Shown here piece by piece: positions 1 to 6,196 of a stretch of DNA of 17,934 nucleotides (its first letter is position 1; each line of letters begins with the position of its first letter). Source of the DNA: Fusobacterium sp. GTDB taxonomy: Bacteria > Fusobacteriota > Fusobacteriia > Fusobacteriales > Fusobacteriaceae. The translations under genes and the position numbers were made by a program. The stretch covers positions 1 to 17,934 of the forward strand of contig JAHHSZ010000031.1 of the NCBI GenBank assembly GCA_020024915.1. The letters are read 5' to 3'. Under the pieces are notes generated by a model. The model had not been told where the DNA came from, made no database searches, and saw nothing but the letters and a program-made list of their open reading frames with translations.

Positions 1-48
1 GAAAGTACTTGGAGGGGAGCCTCCTGGGAGGATAGGAACTTGCCAAGC
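1..48 (+). rRNA. rrf: 5S ribosomal RNA, 3' end (partial)
   Basis: The segment is far more GC-rich than its surroundings. It has a bacterial 5S rRNA 3' half: a short stem GGAGG/CCTCC at 11-15 and 20-24, then the purine-rich strand with GATAGGAAC, and the closing GCCAAGC at 42-48 that would pair with the missing 5' end of the molecule. The 5' part lies outside the window, presumably at the end of an rrn operon. Confidence 0.85.
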
Positions 49-64
49 TTTTTTTTATTTTTTG
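42..64 (+). terminator. T-tract terminator of the rRNA operon
   Basis: An eight-T run starts directly after the 5S 3' end and continues as a T-rich stretch interrupted by one A. No separate hairpin precedes it, so the closing helix of the 5S rRNA itself may serve as the terminator stem. That last point is inference, because the 5' strand of the helix is not in the window. Confidence 0.6.
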
Positions 65-102
65 AAAACTCTTAAAAAATAGTTAAAAAAAGTGTAATTA
101 TT

Positions 103-131
103 TTGAACTATTTAAGGAGATATGATATAAT
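103..131 (+). promoter_or_regulatory. Sigma-70-type promoter of the PHP phosphatase gene
   Basis: TTGAAC (103-108) and TATAAT (126-131) are separated by exactly 17 bases, a near-consensus housekeeping promoter. Transcription would start near 138, giving a leader of about 20 bases with AGGAGG at 145-150. The TTG of the -35 box is in frame with the downstream gene and could be mistaken for its start codon. Confidence 0.85.
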
Positions 132-156
132 AGAGGAAGTAAAAAGGAGGGGGAAA

Positions 157-894
157 ATGAGATATCCTATAGATTTACATATACATACATCAGTTAATCC
201 ACATGCTTATAGTACATTGGAAGAGAACATAAGAAGTGCAAAAGAAAAAAATATGAAAGTAATAGCCATAACAAATCATGGACCAGCATTACAGGATTCA
301 CCTCATTGGTGGAGTTTAGTAAATATGCGTGTTATTCCCGAGTATGTAGGAGAATTAAGAGTATTAAAAGGTGTTGAAGCTAATATTATAGATGAAAATG
401 GTAATTTTGATATAAATCAAAGAATTTATGATGTAATGGACCTTATTCTGTGTGGTTTACACACTATTGAAGCATATGGAGATCCTACAAATATAATAAA
501 AAATACAAAAGCTGTAGTAAATATGATAAGAAGTCAGAAAATAGATATTATAGTGCATTTAGGAAATCCACAATTTCCATTAGAGTATGAAATTGTAGTT
601 CAAGAGGCAACTAAAGCAGGAGTAGCAATTGAATTAAATAATTCATCTTTAAAAGCATCAAGAAAGGGATCTGAAGTAAATTGTAGAAAAATATTGGAAC
701 TATGTAAAAAATATGATACCTATGTGTCATTGGGAACAGATTCACATATCTCCTATGATATAGGTGAGTTTTCAAAAGTACAGGAGCTAATAGATAAAAT
801 TGGATATCCAATAGAGAAAATTTTAAACTTTTCTGTTGAAAATTTAGAAGCATTTTTGAAAGAAAGAAGAGAAAGAAGAATTAAAAACATATAA
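157..894 (+). CDS. ycdX: PHP-domain metal-dependent phosphatase, YcdX family
   Basis: The 245-residue product matches the length of the YcdX family, PHP-superfamily phosphatases with a trinuclear metal site. All nine expected ligands are visible: DLHIHT gives His8 and His10, then His16, His41 (TNHG), Glu74 (GVEAN), His102 (GLHT), His134 (VHLGNP), and Asp195/His197 (GTDSH). It is probably a soluble cytoplasmic hydrolase acting on a phosphorylated small molecule; the physiological substrate of the family is uncertain. I chose the ATG at 157 because AGGAGG ends 6 bases upstream and because the longer in-frame TTG at 103 lies inside the -35 box. The gene has its own promoter and stands alone between the rRNA operon and the fabK operon. 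A function in DNA repair (PolX-like PHP) is less likely, since no polymerase domain is fused. Confidence 0.88.
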   Translation: MRYPIDLHIHTSVNPHAYSTLEENIRSAKEKNMKVIAITNHGPALQDSPHWWSLVNMRVIPEYVGELRVLKGVEANIIDENGNFDINQRIYDVMDLILCGLHTIEAYGDPTNIIKNTKAVVNMIRSQKIDIIVHLGNPQFPLEYEIVVQEATKAGVAIELNNSSLKASRKGSEVNCRKILELCKKYDTYVSLGTDSHISYDIGEFSKVQELIDKIGYPIEKILNFSVENLEAFLKERRERRIKNI

Positions 895-915
895 AAAAAC
901 AGCTGTAATTTATAC

Positions 916-944
916 TTTACTTAAATTATTACACGTGTTATAAT
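916..944 (+). promoter_or_regulatory. Promoter of the flavoprotein/fabK operon, overlapped by an inverted repeat
   Basis: TTTACT (916-921) and TATAAT (939-944) have a 17-base spacer. The imperfect inverted repeat ATTACAC/GTGTTAT (928-941, central 8 bases a perfect palindrome) covers the end of the spacer and the first half of the -10 box. This is where a repressor would block RNA polymerase. A good ribosome binding site, AAGGAGG at 961-967, follows. Confidence 0.7.
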
Positions 945-977
945 AAACCTAACTTAATTTAAGGAGGTAATTTTAAT

Positions 978-1916
978 ATGGTAAAAATAGGAGATTTAAG
1001 TATAAAAATACCAATAATACAGGGTGGAATGGCTATAAGAGTCTCAATGGCTAAATTGGCAGCAGCAGTGGCTAATGAAGGTGGACTAGGAGTAATAGCA
1101 GGAACAACTTTAAGTATAGATGAGTTAAAATCTGAAATAAAAAAAGCTAGAGATATGATAGTAAACAAAGGTGGAGCATTAGGAATTAATATAATGTATG
1201 CAGCTACTAACTTTATGGAATTAGTCAAAGCTTCCATTGAAGAAAAAGTAGATGTTATTATATTCGGAGCCGGATTTTCAAGAGATATATTTGAAGTGGC
1301 AAAGGGTACAGGAGTAAAAATTGTACCTATAGTGTCTACATTGAAATTAGCTAAGATATCTCAAAAATTGGGAGCAGATGCAATTATTGTAGAAGGAGGA
1401 AATGCAGGTGGACATCTAGGAACAGATTTAGATTCTTGGGATATAGTGGAAGATATAGCAAAAAATATAGATATTCCAGTATTTGGAGCAGGGGGAGTAA
1501 TCACTCCAAAAGATGCTCAAAGAATGTTGGCTTTAGGAGTTTCAGGGGTACAAATGGGAAGTAGATTTGTTGCTTCTGAAGAGTGTGAGATAGATAGAAA
1601 ATTTAAGGAGATATATATTAATTCAAAAAAGGGTGATATAGTAAAAATAATGAGTTCAGCTGGTTTACTGGCCAATGCTATAATAAGCCCGTTTGTAGAA
1701 AAAATTAGAGAAGATAGAGCAGATAAACCAACTAAGTGTATAAAATGTTTGAAGAAATGTACCTACAAGTTTTGTGTGAATGAGAGATTAGTGAGAGGGC
1801 ATTCAGGTGACTACGAAGGTGGAATTTTCTTTGCGGGAAAGGATGCTTGGAAAATCAACGAAATACTCTCTGTTAATGAAATATTTAATAGATTTAAAAA
1901 AGTATTTAAAGAATAA
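978..1916 (+). CDS. Nitronate monooxygenase / FabK-like FMN flavoprotein with C-terminal cysteine cluster
   Basis: A 312-residue TIM-barrel flavoprotein of the nitronate monooxygenase (2-nitropropane dioxygenase) / FabK superfamily. Visible signatures are the N-terminal IPIIQGGM (11-18), the glycine-rich GGLGVIAG (35-42), the catalytic-type histidine His146 in GGNAGGHLG, and the phosphate-binding FGAGGV (169-174). The C-terminal part has four cysteines (254, 257, 261, 266; spacing C-x2-C-x3-C-x4-C) followed by a GG..FAGKDAW segment. This tail is typical of a clostridial/fusobacterial subgroup and absent from the neighbouring FabK; it could bind a metal or Fe-S centre, which is inference. It is the first gene of a two-gene operon, 21 bases ahead of fabK. 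The substrate cannot be read from sequence: nitronate oxidation or an enoyl-thioester reductase role are both possible. Confidence 0.8.
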   Translation: MVKIGDLSIKIPIIQGGMAIRVSMAKLAAAVANEGGLGVIAGTTLSIDELKSEIKKARDMIVNKGGALGINIMYAATNFMELVKASIEEKVDVIIFGAGFSRDIFEVAKGTGVKIVPIVSTLKLAKISQKLGADAIIVEGGNAGGHLGTDLDSWDIVEDIAKNIDIPVFGAGGVITPKDAQRMLALGVSGVQMGSRFVASEECEIDRKFKEIYINSKKGDIVKIMSSAGLLANAIISPFVEKIREDRADKPTKCIKCLKKCTYKFCVNERLVRGHSGDYEGGIFFAGKDAWKINEILSVNEIFNRFKKVFKE

Positions 1917-1937
1917 GACAATAATTTAGGAGGATTT

Positions 1938-2891
1938 ATGAAAAATAACAAAATCTGTAAACTACTGGGAATAAAATACCCAATATTTCAAGGAGCAATG
2001 GCTTGGATAGCTAATGGCAACTTAGCAGGACACGTATCTAGAGATGGAGGATTGGGAATAATTGCTGGTGGAGGAATGCCAATTGAGATATTAAGACAAG
2101 AGATAAGAAAGGTAAAAGATATCACATCTAATCCTTTTGGAGTAAACTTAATGTTGATGATGGAAGATGTAGAGAAACAAATAGATGTTTGTATAGAAGA
2201 GAAAGTACCAGTAGTGACAACAGGTGCAGGCAATCCAGGACCTTATATGGAAAAATTAAAAAATGCAGGAATAAAAGTTATTCCAGTAGTAGCATCAGTA
2301 GCACTTGCTAAAAGAATGGAAAAAATAGGAGCAGATGCTGTTATAGCTGAAGGTATGGAAGGTGGAGGACATATTGGAACAATAACTACAATGTCACTGT
2401 TGCCACAAGTAGCTGAAGCTGTTTCTATTCCAGTTATAGGAGCAGGTGGAATAGCTAGTGGAAAGCAGTTTTTAGCAGCTCTTTCTCTAGGAGCTGAAGG
2501 AGTACAAGTTGGAACAAAATTCTTAGTAGCTGAAGAGTGTACAATACATGAAAATTATAAAAGGGCAATTTTAAAAGCTAAGGATAGATCAACAGTTTCA
2601 ACAGGAAATTATACTGGTCACCCTGTAAGAGTTATTGAAAATAAATTTGCTAAACAGATATTAGAGATGGAAAAGTTAGGGGCTCCAAAAGAGGAGATTG
2701 AAAAGATGGGAGTAGGAAAATTAAGATTGGCTGTTGTAGATGGAGACACAGATAATGGAAGCGTTATGGCTGGTCAAGTAGCAGCAATGGTAAATACTCC
2801 AATGACAACTAAAGAGATATTAGAAAATTTTATGAGAGAATTAGAAGAGGAAAAAGTGAAACTTATAGATAAAATTAATTCTTGGAAATAA
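1938..2891 (+). CDS. fabK: Enoyl-[acyl-carrier-protein] reductase II, FMN-dependent
   Basis: The 317-residue product closely follows FabK of Streptococcus pneumoniae as I recall it. It catalyses the last step of each fatty acid elongation cycle, reducing trans-2-enoyl-ACP with NAD(P)H and FMN in the cytoplasm. Signatures include [10 protein letters not shown] (14-23), [10 protein letters not shown] (37-46), TTGAGNP (94-100), the stretch [20 protein letters not shown] (117-136), catalytic-type His145 in GGGHIGT, and GSVMAGQ near the C-terminus. The ribosome binding site TAGGAGG (1927-1933) is well placed for the ATG. FabK replaces FabI in organisms of this type. No other fatty acid synthesis genes are in the window, so fabK is apparently separated from the main fab cluster. 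No clear intrinsic terminator follows the stop codon. Confidence 0.92.
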   Translation: MKNNKICKLLGIKYPIFQGAMAWIANGNLAGHVSRDGGLGIIAGGGMPIEILRQEIRKVKDITSNPFGVNLMLMMEDVEKQIDVCIEEKVPVVTTGAGNPGPYMEKLKNAGIKVIPVVASVALAKRMEKIGADAVIAEGMEGGGHIGTITTMSLLPQVAEAVSIPVIGAGGIASGKQFLAALSLGAEGVQVGTKFLVAEECTIHENYKRAILKAKDRSTVSTGNYTGHPVRVIENKFAKQILEMEKLGAPKEEIEKMGVGKLRLAVVDGDTDNGSVMAGQVAAMVNTPMTTKEILENFMRELEEEKVKLIDKINSWK

Positions 2892-2927
2892 CAGATAACC
2901 AAAAATTTAACCTAATAAGCAAGAAGT

Positions 2928-2950
2928 CGCCCACCTCTACAGGTGGTGCG
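2928..2950. repeat. GC-rich hairpin resembling an IS200/IS605 right-end structure
   Basis: CCACCT (2931-2936) pairs with AGGTGG (2941-2946) around the loop CTAC. The stem extends by CGC (2928-2930) with GCG (2948-2950), skipping one bulged T. Hairpins of this composition mark the right end of IS200/IS605 elements downstream of tnpB and form part of the TnpB guide RNA. No tnpA or tnpB reading frame is adjacent, so it would be a solo relic. No T-tract follows, so it is not a standard terminator for fabK. Confidence 0.4.
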
Positions 2951-2965
2951 ATGAATTGCTTTGTT

Positions 2966-3800
2966 GTGAACTATCCCCTGTCAAGTACTCAATTTAATTA
3001 TCAACATTTTTTCTTTTTCATTTATTGAGTTTTCTATATTCTTGAGGACTTCGTTCCCCTAAGTTTTTTTGTAACCTTTCTTCATTGTAAAATTTTACAT
3101 ATGATGATATAGCTTCTTCTAGTTCTTCTAACTTTTCATATTTCTTTAAATAATATTTTTCTGTTTTCAAATTCCCCCAAAATCCTTCCATTGGTCCATT
3201 ATCTATACATTTGCCTACTCTTGACATACTATGAGTTATTCCTAGTCTTTTGAGCTCTCTTTTATACTCATATGATGTAAATTGACTTCCTCTGTCACTA
3301 TGTAATATTCTTTTCTCTTCTTATCCTAGAAGATATTTCTAATTCAATTTTCATCAATCTATATATTCTTTTACAATTATATTTTTATCTAACTCTCTAT
3401 TAATATTCATAGTCATTCTACGAAATCCATAAATCCCTTCAACTCTATTATGTATTTCTAATATTTTTTCTTTAATAGTTTCATTTTCTATTTCTCTTTT
3501 AGAAGGGATTCTCTTTAACCATTTGTAGTATGATTTTCTATTAACTTTTAAAATTTCACATAGAAATTTTATTGAATAACTATTAGAGGAAGCTACTTCT
3601 TTAATAGCTAGAAATTTTAGATGTAAATATTTTCTTATATCACTCCCCCTTCTAATTCCATCAACTTTTTTAGATTAGGATTAATCTTAACTTTTTTAGA
3701 CATGTATTACCAACTTTCTTAAAATTAATATTTGTCGATAATATATGTGAGTACTTTATTGGTATCATATCACTGAAAGCTTTAAATGGGAGAGGTTCAC
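2966..3800 (-). mobile_element. Decayed IS3-family (IS150-group-like) insertion sequence
   Basis: About 835 bases carry transposase fragments on the minus strand, bounded by imperfect terminal inverted repeats. The left boundary reads GTGAACTATCCCC from 2966, and the complement of the right boundary reads GTGAACCTCTCCC from 3800. The flanks are TTGTT (2961-2965) and TTGTA (3801-3805), a possible 5-base target duplication with one change. Intact IS3 elements are typically 1.2-1.5 kb, so this copy has lost internal sequence: most of orfA and the part of orfB holding the first catalytic aspartate. It separates fabK from the maf-mreB operon and does not visibly break another gene. Confidence 0.8.
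3018..3703 (-). pseudogene. IS3-family transposase orfA/orfB remnant, frameshifted and internally deleted
   Basis: Read on the minus strand, a 22-codon orfA relic (3703-3635) contains AAAAAAG (3671-3665) in the A-AAA-AAG phase of a programmed -1 frameshift. The -1 frame continues as the orfB N-terminus, with YSIKFLCEILKVNRKSYYKW and a YGFRRM-type motif, to a TGA at 3354-3356. Homology then resumes in another frame (RIYRLMKIELEISSRIRR) and stops again near 3303. After a gap of roughly 100 missing residues the C-terminal integrase core follows (HSDRGSQF, then DNGPMEGFW and YNEERLQKNLGERSPQEYR), ending at 3018. Of the DDE triad, the second Asp (SDRG) and the Glu (PMEG) remain; the first Asp is gone. 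It cannot make an active transposase. Confidence 0.85.
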
Positions 3801-3823
3801 TTGTAATATCATCTCTTTTTGTA

Positions 3824-3852
3824 TTGAAATCAATTATTCTATATGATACAAT
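3824..3852 (+). promoter_or_regulatory. Promoter of the maf-mreB-scpB operon
   Basis: TTGAAA (3824-3829) and TACAAT (3847-3852) are separated by 17 bases, just outside the right end of the decayed insertion sequence. The expected start near 3859 gives a leader of about 27 bases with AGAGG (3876-3880) before the ATG at 3886. Confidence 0.75.
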
Positions 3853-3885
3853 ATAAAGTAGTTTAAATAAGGAAAAGAGGTAGAA

Positions 3886-4548
3886 ATGAAAAGATTTTCT
3901 CTTTTAATTCAATTAAAATTTATTTATATGTATGTTCTGTTGTATTTAATAATTGGATATTTCTATGATAGTAAAATAAAGCTGCTTGGATATTATGATG
4001 TTTTGGAGCAGTATTTTGGAAATTTCATTGTTTTTATGATCTTTATTTTAATGTTACATCTATACTCCCTTTTTATAAAGTGTAAAAGAAATAGAATGGT
4101 CTATAGTACCAGATTAAATTTCTTTGTAATATTTGGAGTTTCAACGATTTTTCTTGGTGGACTTTATAACTTAGGATTACCTTTTAAAAAAATAGTGGCT
4201 GATAAGGTAGTTTTAGAAAATTCAATCAGAATGTTTTTATATCAGTATAAGCTAGGAACAGTGTTAACTTATTCATTTAACTACTGTATAAGTAATATCT
4301 ATTTTAACTACTTCTATATTAGTTTATATATATTGATTTTTATCTCGCTATTTTTCTTGATTGCTAAGAAGTTGAGAGTGACTATTACCTCTATAATTGT
4401 TCACAGAAGAGAGAAAAAAAGGAGAAGAATAGAGAAACAGTTAATTCAAGAGCAGATAGAATTGATGGAAGCGATGGAGAGAAAAGAAAAGGAACAGAAG
4501 ATCTTGGAAGAGGAGAAGGAGAAGATAGAAAATGATACTAGCATCTAA
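3886..4548 (+). CDS. Unknown integral membrane protein with a charged coiled-coil tail
   Basis: I do not recognise a family for this 220-residue protein. Hydrophobic segments lie near residues 11-27, 46-64, 78-97 and 143-160, suggesting four membrane passes. From about residue 172 the protein turns into a strongly charged tail rich in Arg, Lys, Glu and Gln (HRREKKRRRIEKQ, then repeated Glu/Lys blocks), likely a cytoplasmic helix or coiled coil. It is the first gene after the operon promoter, and its last 17 bases overlap the start of maf, so the two are probably translationally coupled. Location upstream of maf-mreB hints at an envelope role, and MreD-like function was considered, but length, topology and position give no positive support. 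Confidence 0.75.
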   Translation: MKRFSLLIQLKFIYMYVLLYLIIGYFYDSKIKLLGYYDVLEQYFGNFIVFMIFILMLHLYSLFIKCKRNRMVYSTRLNFFVIFGVSTIFLGGLYNLGLPFKKIVADKVVLENSIRMFLYQYKLGTVLTYSFNYCISNIYFNYFYISLYILIFISLFFLIAKKLRVTITSIIVHRREKKRRRIEKQLIQEQIELMEAMERKEKEQKILEEEKEKIENDTSI

Positions 4549-5110
4549 ATCACCTAGAAGAAAAGAGATTCTAGAGAGTGTAGGATTTAATTTAAAAATT
4601 ATATGTGTAGACATAGATGAGTGTAGTGATGAAGTTGATACTTGTGATAAGATAAAGGATATTGCCTATAAAAAGGCAAAAGCAGTAGCAGATAGATATC
4701 CAGATGAATATGTGGTAGGAGCAGATACAATAGTTGAATTAGATGGAGAGATAATAGGAAAACCTAAAGATGAGAAAGAAGCTTATGAAATATTAAAAAA
4801 ATTATCAGGAAGAACTCACAATGTGATAACAGCATATTCATTTATAAATAGAAAAAAAGATTTAGAAATAAAAGATTGCTCAGTAACTAAAGTATATTTT
4901 AAAGATTTGAGTGATGAGATGATTGAGTGGTATATGGGAACTAAAGAGCCGATGGATAAAGCAGGAGCATATGGGATTCAAGAGAAAGGAGCTATATTTG
5001 TAGAGAAAATAGAGGGTGATTTTTTTACGGTAATGGGATTCCCAATAGAGAGATTTGTGGAAAGATTATTAAATCTAGGAATAAAATTAAAAGAGATTGA
5101 AAGAATATAA
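4532..5110 (+). CDS. maf: Maf family nucleoside triphosphate pyrophosphatase (dTTP/UTP type)
   Basis: This 192-residue protein has the Maf hallmarks: ASKSPRR (4-10) near the N-terminus, GADT (63-66) with the probable catalytic Asp65, GKP (76-78), and SGRTH (92-96). The segment DKAGAYGIQ fits the dTTP/UTP-type (YhdE) subgroup rather than the YceF subgroup. Maf enzymes hydrolyse non-canonical or selected NTPs to NMP and pyrophosphate, and Maf of Bacillus subtilis was named for septum inhibition. Its position directly before mreB matches the maf-mreB order known from Bacillus. The ATG at 4532 lies within the end of the preceding gene and is preceded by AAGGAG (4517-4522). Confidence 0.92.
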   Translation: MILASKSPRRKEILESVGFNLKIICVDIDECSDEVDTCDKIKDIAYKKAKAVADRYPDEYVVGADTIVELDGEIIGKPKDEKEAYEILKKLSGRTHNVITAYSFINRKKDLEIKDCSVTKVYFKDLSDEMIEWYMGTKEPMDKAGAYGIQEKGAIFVEKIEGDFFTVMGFPIERFVERLLNLGIKLKEIERI

Positions 5111-5132
5111 TATATGAAGTTAGAGGTGTGCA

Positions 5133-6179
5133 ATGAGAAAAATATTTAATAAATTTTTAGGAATATTTTCAGAGGATTTGGGGATTGATTTAGGAACTTC
5201 AAATACTTTGATTTGTGTTAGAAATAGAGGAATAATACTGAATGAACCTTCTGTAGTAGCTTTGAATAATAAAACTAAAGATGTTTTTGAAGTTGGAGAT
5301 AGAGCCAAATTAATGATAGGAAGGACTCCTGGAAGTATTCAAACAATAAGACCATTAAAAAATGGAGTTATTGCAGATTATGAGATAACTGAAAAAATGT
5401 TGAGAAGCTTTTTAAAAAAGATAAATCAGAAAAAAGGATTATCTAGTCCAAGAGTTATAATCTGCGTTCCTGCTGGAGTAACACAAGTTGAGAAGAGAGC
5501 AGTTATAGATGTAACCAGAGAAGCTGGAGCAAGAGAAGCCTATTTGATAGAGGAGCCTATGGCAGCTGCGATAGGGATAGGATTAAATATATTTGAACCA
5601 GAGGGAAATTTAATAATAGATATTGGAGGAGGAACGTCAGAGATAGCTGTAATATCTCTAGGTGGAATAGTAAAAACATCATCTTTTAGAGTGGCTGGAG
5701 ATAGATTGGACAGTACAATAATAGATTATGTTAGACAGAAACATAACTTATTAATAGGAGAGAGAACAGCTGAAGAGATTAAAAAAACAATAGGAGCAGT
5801 TATTGATTTAGAAGAGGATGAAGTTATAGAGATAAGTGGAAGAAACGCTTTAAATGGATTACCTAGAGATATAAAAATATACTCTTCTGAGATAGTAGAA
5901 GCTTTAGGAGATCTGGTACAACAGATAATTGAAGAGGTAAAAGTTATATTGGAAAAAACACCACCTGAATTATCTTCAGATATTAAGAGAAAAGGAATAT
6001 ATATAACTGGTGGAGGAGCTCTTTTAAGAGGAATAGATAAAAAGATATCTGAAAACTTAAATCTAGAGGCAAAAATATCAGATGATCCACTAAATGCAGT
6101 AATAAATGGAATACAGATTTTATTAAAGAATTTTGAAACATATAAAAAAGTGTTAATATCTCCTGAAAGTGATTATTAA
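5133..6179 (+). CDS. mreB: Rod shape-determining actin homologue MreB
   Basis: A 348-residue bacterial actin of normal MreB length. It shows the nucleotide-binding signatures in order: phosphate-1 motif DLGTSNT (19-25), the catalytic-type Glu in LIEEP (Glu140), phosphate-2 motif IDIGGGTSE (162-170), and adenosine motif ITGGGA (291-296). MreB polymers on the inner face of the membrane guide lateral wall synthesis by the elongasome. The N-terminal dozen residues (MRKIFNKFLGIF) are basic and hydrophobic, compatible with the amphipathic membrane-binding segment of MreB; this is inference. The start has AGAGGTG at 5122-5128. In many bacteria mreC and mreD follow; here the next gene is an unrelated exported protein. 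Confidence 0.95.
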   Translation: MRKIFNKFLGIFSEDLGIDLGTSNTLICVRNRGIILNEPSVVALNNKTKDVFEVGDRAKLMIGRTPGSIQTIRPLKNGVIADYEITEKMLRSFLKKINQKKGLSSPRVIICVPAGVTQVEKRAVIDVTREAGAREAYLIEEPMAAAIGIGLNIFEPEGNLIIDIGGGTSEIAVISLGGIVKTSSFRVAGDRLDSTIIDYVRQKHNLLIGERTAEEIKKTIGAVIDLEEDEVIEISGRNALNGLPRDIKIYSSEIVEALGDLVQQIIEEVKVILEKTPPELSSDIKRKGIYITGGGALLRGIDKKISENLNLEAKISDDPLNAVINGIQILLKNFETYKKVLISPESDY

Positions 6180-6196
6180 AAAGAAAGAGGAAAAAT

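Noticed and set aside
103..156. In-frame TTG at 103 as start of the PHP phosphatase
   Set aside because: It is the -35 box of a near-consensus promoter, so the codons before 138 are not transcribed from it; the ATG at 157 has a proper ribosome binding site.
611..853. Minus-strand reading frame inside the PHP phosphatase gene
   Set aside because: Low-complexity hydrophobic translation, antisense to a well-supported gene and without a ribosome binding site. The same holds for antisense frames at 959-1237, 1988-2233, 5120-5308, 10829-11020, 15400-15669 and 17163-17381.
2928..2950. Hairpin as the terminator of fabK
   Set aside because: The stem is not followed by a T-tract on either strand; the downstream sequence is mixed.
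2971..2985. TCAAG at 2981-2985 as an IS200/IS605 right-end cleavage site
   Set aside because: It falls inside the terminal inverted repeat of the IS3-family element, which explains the sequence better.
3886..4548. Membrane protein as MreD
   Set aside because: It lies before maf rather than after mreB, is longer than MreD, has a charged coiled-coil tail, and shows no motif I can match.
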